In this document: piece after piece, positions 55,148 through 64,000 of the stretch
How positions within the stretch are numbered: the first letter of the stretch is position 1
How the letters are laid out: every line of letters begins with the position of its first letter
Assembly: GCF_902825235.1 (NCBI RefSeq)
Contig: NZ_CADEAJ010000007.1
Span: 1 to 64,000, forward strand
Origin: Bartonella vinsonii subsp. vinsonii
GTDB lineage: Bacteria > Pseudomonadota > Alphaproteobacteria > Rhizobiales > Rhizobiaceae
DNA: 64,000 nucleotides
Direction of reading: 5' to 3'
Program-made: the position numbers and the translations under genes
Notes under the pieces: model-generated
The model's database searches: none
What the model was told of the DNA's origin: nothing
The model's input: only the letters and a program-made list of their open reading frames with translations

Positions 55148-56113
55148 ATGACTCAAAATACTTTTTTCCCCCTTTTCCCCCACCAACATCTTTTAGGCAT
55201 TAAAGGTTTGCCTGCGCAAGACCTTAACACATTGCTTGATCGTGCAAATGCAAATGTTTACCTCTCTAAAAAAATTGATAAAACAAAATCTATATTATAT
55301 GGGCGCACTCAAATTAATCTTTTCTTTGAAGCTTCCACGCGTACGCAATCCTCTTTCGAATTAGCAGGCAAACGGCTAGGAGCAAACGTAATGAGTATGG
55401 CTATTGGCAACTCATCTGTAAAAAAAGGAGAAACATTGATTGACACAGCCACAACCCTCAATGCGATGAAACCAGATATACTCGTCGTTCGCCATAGTTG
55501 TGCTGGAGCAGCTGCTTTGTTAGCACAAAAAGTGGATTGTTGTGTCATTAATGCGGGTGATGGAGCCCATGAACACCCTACACAGGCTTTATTAGATGCT
55601 CTCACGATTAAAAGAACAAAAGGCCACATTGAAGGATTAACTGTTGCAATTTGCGGAGATATTTTGCATTCACGTGTTGCGCGTTCTAATATTCTCAGTC
55701 TCAATGCTTTAGGAGCTCAGGTTCGTGTCGTCGCACCTTCAACACTCTTGCCTATAGGAATTGCCGATATGAGTGTTGAGGTTTTTAACACGATGAAAGA
55801 AGGTCTTAAAGGTGCTGATGTCATCATGATGCTACGCTTACAACATGAACGTATGACCGGTTCTTTTATTCCCTCTATTCGTGAATATTTCCATTATTTC
55901 GGCTTACATAAAGAAAATCTGGCTTATGCTAAAAATGATTGTATCATTCTGCATCCTGGCCCAATAAACCGTGGTATAGAAATTGCATCTGACATAGCAG
56001 ATGGTCCACAAAGTATGATTCATACACAAGTAGAAATGGGAATCGCTGTGCGTATGGCTGTCATGGAGGCTTTATTGGATTCACGCCTTAAAGCAAGTGG
56101 AGAAAAAAAATGA
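55148..56113 (+). CDS. pyrB: Aspartate carbamoyltransferase catalytic subunit
   Basis: Second step of pyrimidine synthesis. 321 residues with the carbamoyl-phosphate motif [15 protein letters not shown], the [13 protein letters not shown] loop, [20 protein letters not shown], and [20 protein letters not shown]. Its stop overlaps the start of the dihydroorotase-like gene (ATGA), matching the pyrB-pyrC' pairing of other proteobacteria where the two proteins form one complex. Confidence 0.97.
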   Translation: MTQNTFFPLFPHQHLLGIKGLPAQDLNTLLDRANANVYLSKKIDKTKSILYGRTQINLFFEASTRTQSSFELAGKRLGANVMSMAIGNSSVKKGETLIDTATTLNAMKPDILVVRHSCAGAAALLAQKVDCCVINAGDGAHEHPTQALLDALTIKRTKGHIEGLTVAICGDILHSRVARSNILSLNALGAQVRVVAPSTLLPIGIADMSVEVFNTMKEGLKGADVIMMLRLQHERMTGSFIPSIREYFHYFGLHKENLAYAKNDCIILHPGPINRGIEIASDIADGPQSMIHTQVEMGIAVRMAVMEALLDSRLKASGEKK

Positions 56114-57414
56114 CCAAGCCAATTGTTTTTCAAAATGCTCGCATTATTGATCCATCACGTACAATCGATGAAATTGGCACTGTCATTGTTGAAAATGGGC
56201 TGATTACAGCCGCTGGAAAAGAAGCCCTTAATCAAGGAGTTCCCGAGGGAGCAGAGGTTATTAATGCACAAAACAAAACAATTTTACCCGGACTTGTTGA
56301 TGCTCGTGTTTTTGTCGGAGAACCAGGAAATGAAAGCCGTGAAACAATTGCGTCAGCAAGCCAATCAGCAGCAGCAGGTGGTATTACGTCTTTCCTTATG
56401 ATGCCAGATACACATCCCGTTATCGACAATGTAGCGCTGGTTAAATTCATTAGGCATACAGCACAAGAAATGTCATCGATTAATATTTATCCCGTTGCTG
56501 CAATCACTCAAGGTTTTCAGGGACAAGAAATCACCGAATTTGGCCTGCTAAAAGATGCAGGGGCAGTTGCCTTTTCTGAAGGGAAAAAAACACTTCAAAA
56601 TTCATCTGTTATGCGGCGTGCAATGACCTATGCACGTGACTTCAATGTCCCATTGATGCACGAAACACAAGATAGGGACCTCTCAGAACAAGGCGTGATC
56701 AATGAAGGACTTCTAGCAAGTTGGCTCGGTCTTTCTGGAATACCCCGTGAAGCAGAAGTCATTCCACTTGAAAGAGATTTGCGTTTGGCCGCATTAACAC
56801 AAACCCGCTATCATGCCGCACAAATATCGACAGCACTCTCTGTTGAAGCACTTCGCTTAGGAAAACAACGAAGTGAGAAGATTTCAGCCGGTGTATCCAT
56901 TCATCACTTGTCTCTTAACGAAAATGACATTGGTGAATATCATACCTCTTTTCGTTTTATGCCTCCATTGCGTACAGAAGAAGATCGTAGAGCAATGATT
57001 GAAGCAATAAAAGATGGAACAGTAGATATTATTGTCTCTTCTCATGATCCTCAGAGTCTTGATACAAAACATTTACCATTTAATGAAGCATCTGCTGGCG
57101 CCATTGGTATGGAAACCTTATTGAGTGCCGCTTTACGCCTTTATCATGATGAAAGCATCTCCCTTCTACGTCTTACTGAACTTTTATCAACGGCACCCGC
57201 AAAACTCTTTGGACTCAGTGCAGGAACACTCAAAAAAGGTGCTTATGCAGACCTTATTTTGCTTGATCTTCATGAACCATGGGTCGTTTCTACAGAGAAG
57301 TTATATTCATGTTCAAAAAATACACCTTTTGAAAATACACCATTCCAAGGACGTGTTCTTGAAACCTTTGTCAAAGGGCGATCAATTTTTAAAGTCGATC
57401 AACAAACGAAATGA
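56110..57414 (+). CDS. pyrC: Dihydroorotase-like protein lacking metal ligands (PyrC'-type)
   Basis: 434-residue amidohydrolase of the dihydroorotase group. The metal-binding HxH after PGLVD is replaced: [14 protein letters not shown] has Arg66 and Phe68 where His is needed. The TDHAPH-type motif reads SSHDPQS. It therefore probably has no dihydroorotase activity. In Pseudomonas an inactive PyrC' is required to assemble aspartate carbamoyltransferase, and tight coupling to pyrB (4-nt overlap) suggests the same here. A true pyrC would have to lie elsewhere. Confidence 0.88.
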   Translation: MTKPIVFQNARIIDPSRTIDEIGTVIVENGLITAAGKEALNQGVPEGAEVINAQNKTILPGLVDARVFVGEPGNESRETIASASQSAAAGGITSFLMMPDTHPVIDNVALVKFIRHTAQEMSSINIYPVAAITQGFQGQEITEFGLLKDAGAVAFSEGKKTLQNSSVMRRAMTYARDFNVPLMHETQDRDLSEQGVINEGLLASWLGLSGIPREAEVIPLERDLRLAALTQTRYHAAQISTALSVEALRLGKQRSEKISAGVSIHHLSLNENDIGEYHTSFRFMPPLRTEEDRRAMIEAIKDGTVDIIVSSHDPQSLDTKHLPFNEASAGAIGMETLLSAALRLYHDESISLLRLTELLSTAPAKLFGLSAGTLKKGAYADLILLDLHEPWVVSTEKLYSCSKNTPFENTPFQGRVLETFVKGRSIFKVDQQTK

Positions 57415-57422
57415 GATTTTTC

Positions 57423-58058
57423 ATGAATGAAGGTGAAATATTTTTTCAATTTGGTACATGGTTTGTTTTTCTGTTGTCTTATCTCATTGGTTCTATCCCA
57501 TTTGGTCTACTTTTTACGCGTTTGGCTAAACTTGGCGATGTAAGAACTATTGGTTCTGGAAATATTGGAGCTACAAATGTTTTACGCACAGGGAATAAAA
57601 AAGTTGCTGCCCTCACACTTGCTTGCGATATATTGAAGGGAACTGTTGTTGTTCTTGTAATAAAATTTTTAAGTAATCCAATAGAAAAGAGTATTGTTGT
57701 TTCACTGGTTGGTTTTTTTGCCTTCTTGGGACATCTTTTTCCCATATGGCTTAAGTTTAAAGGCGGCAAAGGTGTTGCTACCTATCTTGGTATATGCTTA
57801 GGACTCTACTGGCCAGCAGCTATTGTTTTCATTGTTGTATGGATGGTGATTTTTCTACTCACACGCTACTCTTCATTATCCGCACTCGTTGCTGTAGTTA
57901 TCACTCCAATCTTTTTCTATTTTTCCTATCCTTATTTCTATGCGCATTGTATGCTGTTATCTATGAGTATATTGGTGATTATAAAACATCACGCCAATAT
58001 CGGTAGATTATTAATTGGGAAAGAAAGCAAGATTGGTACGCAAAACGGGGACAAATAA
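57423..58058 (+). CDS. plsY: Glycerol-3-phosphate acyltransferase PlsY
   Basis: Integral membrane enzyme that transfers acyl from acyl-phosphate to glycerol-3-phosphate, the first step of phospholipid synthesis. The conserved motifs are visible: [36 protein letters not shown] and [14 protein letters not shown]. 211 residues with five to six membrane segments. ATG 57423 is preferred to an ATG at 57411 inside the pyrC' end. Confidence 0.96.
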   Translation: MNEGEIFFQFGTWFVFLLSYLIGSIPFGLLFTRLAKLGDVRTIGSGNIGATNVLRTGNKKVAALTLACDILKGTVVVLVIKFLSNPIEKSIVVSLVGFFAFLGHLFPIWLKFKGGKGVATYLGICLGLYWPAAIVFIVVWMVIFLLTRYSSLSALVAVVITPIFFYFSYPYFYAHCMLLSMSILVIIKHHANIGRLLIGKESKIGTQNGDK

Positions 58059-58065
58059 AGGAATC

Positions 58066-59247
58066 TTGCTCACGGATCGTCAACGTCTAAATTGGCTACG
58101 GTTGTTGCGGAGTGAAAATATTGGAGCCGTGAGTTTTCGCAATCTCATTGATCATTATAAAACAGCAGAAAATGCTTTAGCTGCACTTCCTGAACTGAGT
58201 AGAAAAGGTGGGTTGTCTACATCTCTTCGGATAACAACGATAGAAGATGCAGAAAAAGAAATGCAAGAAGCCGAAAGATTAGGTATTCGCTTTATCGGTA
58301 TAGGAGAACCAGATTATCCAGCCTTTCTTAAGGTGATAGAAGCATCACCACCGCTTATTGCCATAAAAGGCAATGTTTCAGTTTTTCAGACACCTTCTGT
58401 TGGAATTGTGGGATCTCGAAATGCCTCAGCGGCCGGTAAAAAGCTTGCTTCTCAATTTGCTCATTTTCTTGGTGATGCTGGCTTTACAACAATTTCTGGA
58501 CTCGCTCGTGGAATTGATAGCATCGTGCATCAAGCAAGCCTGTTAACAGGCACAGTCGCAGTAATGGCTGGTGGAATTGATCACATCTATCCTCCTGAAA
58601 ACAAAAAATTGTACGAGGATATTATTGCTAACGGTGGAGCTATTATCAGTGAAATGCCTATTGCTTGGAAACCACGGGCTATCGATTTTCCAAGAAGAAA
58701 CCGTATTATTGCAGCTCTATCACTTGGACTTTTGGTTGTAGAAGCTGCCACACGATCAGGCTCCTTAATTACCGCACGTCAAGCAGCTGAAATGGGACGA
58801 TTGATCTTTGCCATCCCCGGCTCTCCACTTGATCCAAGATCTATTGGTACAAACAATCTTATCAAAGATGGCGCGTTGCTCACCACACATCCTTCTGACA
58901 TCATAGAAGCACTTACACCATTAACCCCAACTCCCACACATTCTCAACTCAATTTTTTTGAGGAATCAGCTTCTCTACAATTCGAAAAGGAATGTTTTAA
59001 CACACCTGATGAAAAATCCTGTAGCCCTTCTCCTCTTGGAGATGATGAAGAACGCACAGCTGTTCTTTCTGCCCTTTCAACAACTCCAATCGATTTAGAC
59101 ACACTCAGCACCCATTCAGGTGTTTCACTCCCAAATCTTTACCTCTTGCTGGTGGAGCTCGAGCTTGCTGGAAAGCTTATTCGACACTCTGGTGGTTATG
59201 TGTCATTGTCGCGTTCGGATCTTCTCCAAGAGCCTCAGCACTATTAA
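58066..59247 (+). CDS. dprA: DNA processing protein DprA
   Basis: Loads RecA on incoming single-stranded DNA during transformation. Rossmann-like core: VGIVGSRNASAAGKKLASQF, SGLARGIDSIVHQASL, MAGGIDHIYPPENKKLYEDI, FPRRNRIIAALSLGLLVVEA, SGSLITARQAAEMGRLIFAI, followed by a C-terminal winged-helix DML1-like domain. The start is uncertain: TTG 58066 has AAAGGA 3 nt upstream and begins at the conserved LTDRQRLNWLRLLRSENIG. TTGs at 58015 and 58033 overlap plsY. Confidence 0.94.
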   Translation: MLTDRQRLNWLRLLRSENIGAVSFRNLIDHYKTAENALAALPELSRKGGLSTSLRITTIEDAEKEMQEAERLGIRFIGIGEPDYPAFLKVIEASPPLIAIKGNVSVFQTPSVGIVGSRNASAAGKKLASQFAHFLGDAGFTTISGLARGIDSIVHQASLLTGTVAVMAGGIDHIYPPENKKLYEDIIANGGAIISEMPIAWKPRAIDFPRRNRIIAALSLGLLVVEAATRSGSLITARQAAEMGRLIFAIPGSPLDPRSIGTNNLIKDGALLTTHPSDIIEALTPLTPTPTHSQLNFFEESASLQFEKECFNTPDEKSCSPSPLGDDEERTAVLSALSTTPIDLDTLSTHSGVSLPNLYLLLVELELAGKLIRHSGGYVSLSRSDLLQEPQHY

Positions 59248-59383
59248 TAATGCTTTGTCCTTCTTTGGCAACCATATCCAAAAGCAACGCTAAAAGCGGG
59301 CTATGTGCTTGACGCGCCATCTGATTCATTTGCTTTGACATATCTGTAATATATTGGATAACTTTTAAATGATTTATAAACAT
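59177..59383 (-). CDS. Small hypothetical protein antisense to the dprA 3' end
   Basis: 68 residues: LKVIQYITDMSKQMNQMARQ, SPLLALLLDMVAKEGQSIIN, ALGEDPNATMTHNHQSVE. The amphipathic helical character and normal codon use suggest a real protein, and similar small helical proteins occur near dprA in relatives as far as I recall. It overlaps dprA by 71 nt on the opposite strand. No function is known. Confidence 0.6.
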   Translation of the reverse strand: MFINHLKVIQYITDMSKQMNQMARQAHSPLLALLLDMVAKEGQSIINSAEALGEDPNATMTHNHQSVE

Positions 59384-59648
59384 AATCCTCTATCCTTGAG
59401 TATTTCCCCTCCTACTTCTCAATAGACGTTATCTTAGTATTTCGCCGTATGTTGTTGTATTAACAGTGGAAAATAAATCGTGTAATTCTATATAGGGTGT
59501 ATTTTAATAATAACAATTACAAGTTGTACAATATTAATGTTTTTTATATGGCTAATGTTTTTTTATGTGCTCTTCATAAATTGCCATTAGCTATTCCTAT
59601 GAAAGGAGTTTATAAGAAAGATTTTTATTTCAACATTCGGGTAAAATT

Positions 59649-62210
59649 ATGAATATCGTTATCGTTGAATCTCCAGCAAAAGCAAAAACAATTAATAAGT
59701 ATCTTGGATCTCAATATAAAGTCGTCGCATCATTTGGACATGTTCGTGATTTACCTGCAAAAGATGGCTCCGTTCTACCCGATCAAGACTTTTCTATGAA
59801 ATGGAGTGTAGATTCTGCTGCCACTAAGCGCTTAAATGAAATAGCAAAAGCAGTTAAAGAGGCCGATAGTCTCATTTTAGCAACGGACCCTGATCGTGAA
59901 GGAGAAGCCATTTCATGGCATATTCTGGATATTCTTCGTCAAAAAAAAGTTTTAAAAAATAAATCCATTAAAAGAGTTGTCTTCAATGCCATCACCAAAA
60001 AGTCTGTGCTTGATGCTATGAACAATCCACGTGATATTGATACATCACTTGTAGATGCCTATCTTGCACGTCGCGCTCTTGATTATCTCGTTGGTTTTAC
60101 ACTCTCACCTGTTTTATGGCGCAAACTTCCTGGTGCGCGTTCAGCAGGACGCGTTCAATCGGTTGCTTTGCGTATTATTTGTGATCGTGAATCCGAAATA
60201 GAACATTTTATCAAAGAAGATTATTGGTCCATTGCAACACAGTTAAAAACCATCCGAAATGATAGTTTTCAAGCAAGGTTAACAATGTTTAATCAAAGAA
60301 AAATAGGCAAGCTTGATATTCAATCTCAAGAACAAGCAGACCAAATTCGCTTTATGTTGGAGAAAGCCCAATATCATACACTCAGTGTTGAAGCAAAACC
60401 AACAAAGAGAAATCCTTCCCCTCCATTTACAACATCCACTTTACAGCAAGCGGCTTCTTCAAAACTAGGTTTTTCAGCCTCTCGCACTATGCAAGTTGCT
60501 CAAAAACTTTATGAAGGTGTTGAAATGAATGGTGAAATGGCAGGGCTTATTACTTATATGCGTACCGACGGTGTACAAATAGCACCAGAAGCTATTGAAT
60601 CAGCACGAAAAGTGATTCATGAATCCTTTGGCAGGGACTATATCCCTGAAAAACCGCGTTTTTATTCAACAAAAGCAAAAAACGCACAAGAAGCGCATGA
60701 AGCTATCCGCCCAACAGATTTTCAACGCACTCCAGATCAAGTACGAAATTTTCTCGATAGCGATCAAGCAAAACTCTATGAACTGATATGGAAACGCGCT
60801 ATTGCTAGCCAAATGCGTTCTGCTGAAATTGAACGCACAACTGTTGAAATTGAAGCACAGAAAGGAGAAAACAGCGCAAATTTACGTGCAATAGGCTCTG
60901 TTATTCGTTTTGATGGCTTTATTTCTGTCTACACTGATCAACGAGAAGAAGAAAACAGTGAAGAAAATGAAACAACACGTTTGCCACAAATTAACGCAGG
61001 CGAATCGCTTACAAAAGAAAAAGTTGAAGCTATACAACATAGTACAGAACCACCTCCCCGCTATTCTGAAGCTTCCCTCATTAAAAAGCTTGAAGAGCTA
61101 GGAATTGGTCGACCTTCAACCTATGCATCTACATTGTCCACACTTTGTGATCGTGGATATATTGTCATGGATAAACGAAAGCTTATTCCTGATGCGAAAG
61201 GACGTATTGTTACAGCCTTTCTTGAAAATTTCTTTAATCGCTATGTAGAGTATGGTTTTACAGCAGATCTTGAAGAAAAACTGGATCTTATATCGGATGG
61301 AAAACTTTCTTGGAAAGATGTAATGCGTGATTTTTGGGATGAATTTAACGCATCTATTACCAATATACAAGAACTCCGTATAACCAATGTTCTTGATGTT
61401 TTAAACGTAACATTAGCACCTCTCGCCTTCCCTCTCCGTGAAGATGGAAGCGATGTCCGCTCTTGTCCGCTTTGTACAAATGGTCAGTTATCCTTAAAGT
61501 TAGGGCGTTATGGTGCATTTGTTGGCTGCTCTAATTATCCCGAATGCAAATATACCCGCCAACTTGGAACAGAGACAGGAGAAGAGAATGATGCCATGCG
61601 TAATGATGAACCACTTATGCTTGGTATCGACCCTGAAACAGGAAAAAATATCTCTCTTCTTAATGGTCGTTTTGGCCCTTATATTCAACTCGGTGAAAGC
61701 AAAGAAGCTAAGCGTGTAGGACTACCAAAAGAATGGCAAGCAGAAACTATAACCCTTGATAAAGCCTTGGCCTTAATATCCTTGCCCCGTGAAATTGGCA
61801 TTCATCCTGAAACAGGCAAAATGATTACAGCCACCATTGGACGTTATGGTCCCTATCTGTCACATGACGGCAAGTCTGCTCCTCTTCTTCATACCGATGA
61901 AGTTTTTGATATTGGTATTAATCGCGCTGTTACAGTGCTTGCTGAAAAACAAGGGAATAAAACAACGCACAGTAGAACAGCACCAACAGCACTCGCAACA
62001 TTAGGAAATCACCCAGATGGGGGAACAGTCACTGTGCGCAATGGACGTTACGGTCCATATGTTAATTGGGGTAAAATTAATGCAACATTGCCAAAAGATA
62101 AAGATCCAATTAGTGTAACACTTTCAGAAGCATTAGAACTTATATCCGCTAAAGCATCCGGCAAAAAAACAACTTCAAAAAGAGCTTCTTCTTCAAAAAA
62201 AGAGACATAA
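59649..62210 (+). CDS. topA: DNA topoisomerase I
   Basis: Relaxes negative supercoils. 853 residues: Toprim domain (VIVESPAKAKTINKYLGSQY, ATDPDREGEAISWHI), DYLVGFTLSPVLWRKLPGAR, SAGRVQSVALRI, and the active-site Tyr in GLITYMRTDGVQ. One C-terminal zinc ribbon has four Cys (CPLC and CSNYPEC), then three GRYGPY or GRFGPY-type repeats and a Lys-rich tail. ATG 59649. It is followed 3 nt later by rnr. Confidence 0.98.
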   Translation: MNIVIVESPAKAKTINKYLGSQYKVVASFGHVRDLPAKDGSVLPDQDFSMKWSVDSAATKRLNEIAKAVKEADSLILATDPDREGEAISWHILDILRQKKVLKNKSIKRVVFNAITKKSVLDAMNNPRDIDTSLVDAYLARRALDYLVGFTLSPVLWRKLPGARSAGRVQSVALRIICDRESEIEHFIKEDYWSIATQLKTIRNDSFQARLTMFNQRKIGKLDIQSQEQADQIRFMLEKAQYHTLSVEAKPTKRNPSPPFTTSTLQQAASSKLGFSASRTMQVAQKLYEGVEMNGEMAGLITYMRTDGVQIAPEAIESARKVIHESFGRDYIPEKPRFYSTKAKNAQEAHEAIRPTDFQRTPDQVRNFLDSDQAKLYELIWKRAIASQMRSAEIERTTVEIEAQKGENSANLRAIGSVIRFDGFISVYTDQREEENSEENETTRLPQINAGESLTKEKVEAIQHSTEPPPRYSEASLIKKLEELGIGRPSTYASTLSTLCDRGYIVMDKRKLIPDAKGRIVTAFLENFFNRYVEYGFTADLEEKLDLISDGKLSWKDVMRDFWDEFNASITNIQELRITNVLDVLNVTLAPLAFPLREDGSDVRSCPLCTNGQLSLKLGRYGAFVGCSNYPECKYTRQLGTETGEENDAMRNDEPLMLGIDPETGKNISLLNGRFGPYIQLGESKEAKRVGLPKEWQAETITLDKALALISLPREIGIHPETGKMITATIGRYGPYLSHDGKSAPLLHTDEVFDIGINRAVTVLAEKQGNKTTHSRTAPTALATLGNHPDGGTVTVRNGRYGPYVNWGKINATLPKDKDPISVTLSEALELISAKASGKKTTSKRASSSKKET

Positions 62211-62213
62211 ATC

Positions 62214-64000
62214 TTGGCTAAAGGTGAAAAAAAAACAAAATATCCCCACTCATTTAATATGGAACGGCTGCCTAACAAAGCAGAAATTCTTTCCTTTATT
62301 AATGAGAATCCTCACCTATCAAACAAACGTGAAATTGCCAAAGCCTTTAACTTAAAAGGCAATTCTCGTATCTGGTTAAGAGACATCTTACGTGAATTAA
62401 AGGACCAAGATCTTATATCAAAACAGCGTAAAAAGGGAATAAGTAGAGAGAAGTTACCACCGGTTGCTGTCGTAAAAATTAGCGGGCGTGATGAAGATGG
62501 TGATTTTATTGCACAACCTCTTGAATGGGAAGGGGATACAAAACCAAATATCGAAATACGTGCTTTTCCTCGCATAAAAGGGGCAAGCGTTGGTGTTGGA
62601 GATCATATTCTTGTAAAAATTTTTCGAAATAAAACGTCTCAAAGCTCTGCTTATATAGGACGAATTATTCGTAAAATTGATGTATCGCCAAAGACTACAT
62701 TTGGTATTGTCCGAAAATTAAAAACTGATCAATGGCGCCTTGACCCTATAGATCGTAAAACAAATGAACTCATTATTGATACCTCTGAACCATCTTCAAA
62801 AATGAAGATAGAATCTGGCGATCTTGTTGAAGTCGAAATTAAAAAAAATACTGGGTATGGACTGAAAAGCGCACAAATAAAAAACGTTTTAGGACACATT
62901 GAGAGTGAAAAAACACTATCAATGATTGCGCTTCTTTCAAAAGGGATTCCCTATATTTTTCCTGAAGAGGTTCTTGAGCAAGCAAAACATATAAAACCTG
63001 CCAAGATAGAAAATCGCGAAGATTGGCGACAATTGCCACTTGTTACAATTGATCCTCCAGATGCAAAAGATCATGATGATGCTGTTTATGCAACAAGGGA
63101 TAAAGACCCTGCAAATCCTGGTGGCTGGATTATTGTCGTCGCAATTGCAGATGTTTCTTACTATATAAAAACGGGAAGTGCTTTAGATAAAGAAGCATTC
63201 AAACGGGGAAATTCTATTTACTTCCCTGATCACGTTGTGCCAATGCTCCCAGAACAAATTTCTAATAATTTATGTTCTCTACGTGAAGGAAAAGAAAGAC
63301 CAGCTTTAGCTGTTCGTATGACTTTTGATGAAAAAGGTCATAAACTAAGACATAGTTTTCATCGAATCATGATGCGTGTAATAGCCAAGCTCTCTTATCA
63401 AGAGGTACAATTAGCCATTGAGGGAAAGATAACCCAAAAAACTGCTTCTCTTATCGAAAATGTCTTGCAACCATTATGGCAAGCTTATGGGTGTCTAAAA
63501 ATCGCACGAAATCGTCGGCAACCTCTGGAATTAGAAATAGCAGAAAAAAAAATTATTCTTGATCAAGATGGATGTATCAAAGATGTTGTAAATGAAACAT
63601 ATCTAGAAGCACATCGTTTGATTGAAGAATTCATGATACAAGCGAATATTTCCGCTTCTGAAACATTAAAAGAACATCATCAACCCCTCATTTATCGTAT
63701 CCATGATAAGCCCTCTCTTGCAAAACAAGAAATACTGCGAAATTTTCTTCAAAGTTTAGGCATATCACTCTCTCGAGGTGTAGAACTTACATCCGCACGT
63801 CTTAATAGCATTTTAGCAAAAGTCATGAATACACAACAACAAGAATTGGTCAATCAAGTTATTTTGCGTACACAATCTCAAGCTGAGTATAATCCTAAAA
63901 ATATCGGCCATTTTGGTTTGAACTTACACAACTATACACATTTCACCTCACCGATCCGTCGTTATGCTGATCTTATTATTCATCGCGCACTCATTAAAGC
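62214..64000 (+). CDS. rnr: Ribonuclease R (3' end outside window)
   Basis: 3'-5' exoribonuclease that degrades structured RNA. The visible part covers the N-terminal helix-turn-helix (LPNKAEILSFINENPHLSNK, REIAKAFNLKGNSRIWLRDI), cold-shock domains (RAFPRIKGASVGVGDHILVK) and the RNB catalytic domain with its Asp cluster in TIDPPDAKDHDDAVYA, through TSPIRRYADLIIHRAL near the edge. TTG 62214 is the likely start, 3 nt after topA. ATG 62259 would drop 15 residues. The frame is open to base 64000. Confidence 0.96.
   Translation, partial: MAKGEKKTKYPHSFNMERLPNKAEILSFINENPHLSNKREIAKAFNLKGNSRIWLRDILRELKDQDLISKQRKKGISREKLPPVAVVKISGRDEDGDFIAQPLEWEGDTKPNIEIRAFPRIKGASVGVGDHILVKIFRNKTSQSSAYIGRIIRKIDVSPKTTFGIVRKLKTDQWRLDPIDRKTNELIIDTSEPSSKMKIESGDLVEVEIKKNTGYGLKSAQIKNVLGHIESEKTLSMIALLSKGIPYIFPEEVLEQAKHIKPAKIENREDWRQLPLVTIDPPDAKDHDDAVYATRDKDPANPGGWIIVVAIADVSYYIKTGSALDKEAFKRGNSIYFPDHVVPMLPEQISNNLCSLREGKERPALAVRMTFDEKGHKLRHSFHRIMMRVIAKLSYQEVQLAIEGKITQKTASLIENVLQPLWQAYGCLKIARNRRQPLELEIAEKKIILDQDGCIKDVVNETYLEAHRLIEEFMIQANISASETLKEHHQPLIYRIHDKPSLAKQEILRNFLQSLGISLSRGVELTSARLNSILAKVMNTQQQELVNQVILRTQSQAEYNPKNIGHFGLNLHNYTHFTSPIRRYADLIIHRALIK

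Overview
The window looks like a Bartonella chromosome (Rhizobiales, Alphaproteobacteria). It is AT-rich, the core proteins (LexA, RimO, RpsD, TrmJ, LivKHMGF, GatCA, PyrB/PyrC-like, TopA, Rnr) have alphaproteobacterial character, and the many small toxin-antitoxin genes and phage remnants fit that genus. The genus assignment rests on recognition, not on a search.

Layout. (1) 1-33300 is accessory and mostly prophage. It opens with the C-terminal part of a DnaB helicase. A decayed membrane gene follows, then a strongly folded RNA leader in front of an AntA antirepressor, a hicA/hicB pair, ssb, and a second hicA/hicB pair whose toxin is frameshifted. From 5187 to 22797 runs a morphogenesis block. 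Only scraps of the head module remain (a capsid C-terminal fragment and a joining protein). The tail module is complete in phage P2 order: V W J I H fibre [accessory island] FI FII E/E' T U X D. The accessory island between fibre and sheath carries higBA, two HigA-type antitoxin genes (one broken) and a Rha-type antirepressor. After gene D come a type II restriction-modification pair, an endolysin, a nested spanin-like pair, a large GHKL-ATPase/nuclease protein that is a candidate defence gene, and a tyrosine integrase. A second, badly eroded P2-like remnant (X', D', a shattered D12 adenine methyltransferase and a broken VOC protein) lies between the integrase and a tRNA-Lys gene. (2) 33311-64000 is ordinary core chromosome: tRNA-Lys, lexA, rimO, ttcA, rpsD, murI, trmJ, sfsA, map, radC, a liv branched-chain amino-acid ABC operon, gatCA, ruvX, an acyl-CoA dehydrogenase, pyrB-pyrC'-plsY-dprA, topA and rnr.

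How the parts work together. The prophage cannot build heads from what is visible, because terminase, portal, protease and most of the capsid are absent. Its tail, lysis and accessory genes are largely open. Three kinds of anti-phage or stabilising modules sit inside it: restriction-modification, toxin-antitoxin, and the GHKL-nuclease.

Strongest candidates for something undescribed: the roughly 190-nt structured RNA at 1413-1644, whose middle strand can pair with either of two copies of the same sequence, one of them at the ribosome-binding site of the antirepressor; and the single-gene GHKL-ATPase plus PD-(D/E)XK protein at 26449-28512. Smaller oddities are two antirepressors with different N-terminal domains sharing one C-terminal domain, a probable E/E' frameshift with no obvious slippery heptamer, LexA with an Ala-Ser instead of an Ala-Gly cleavage site, and a dihydroorotase-like protein that has lost its HxH metal site.
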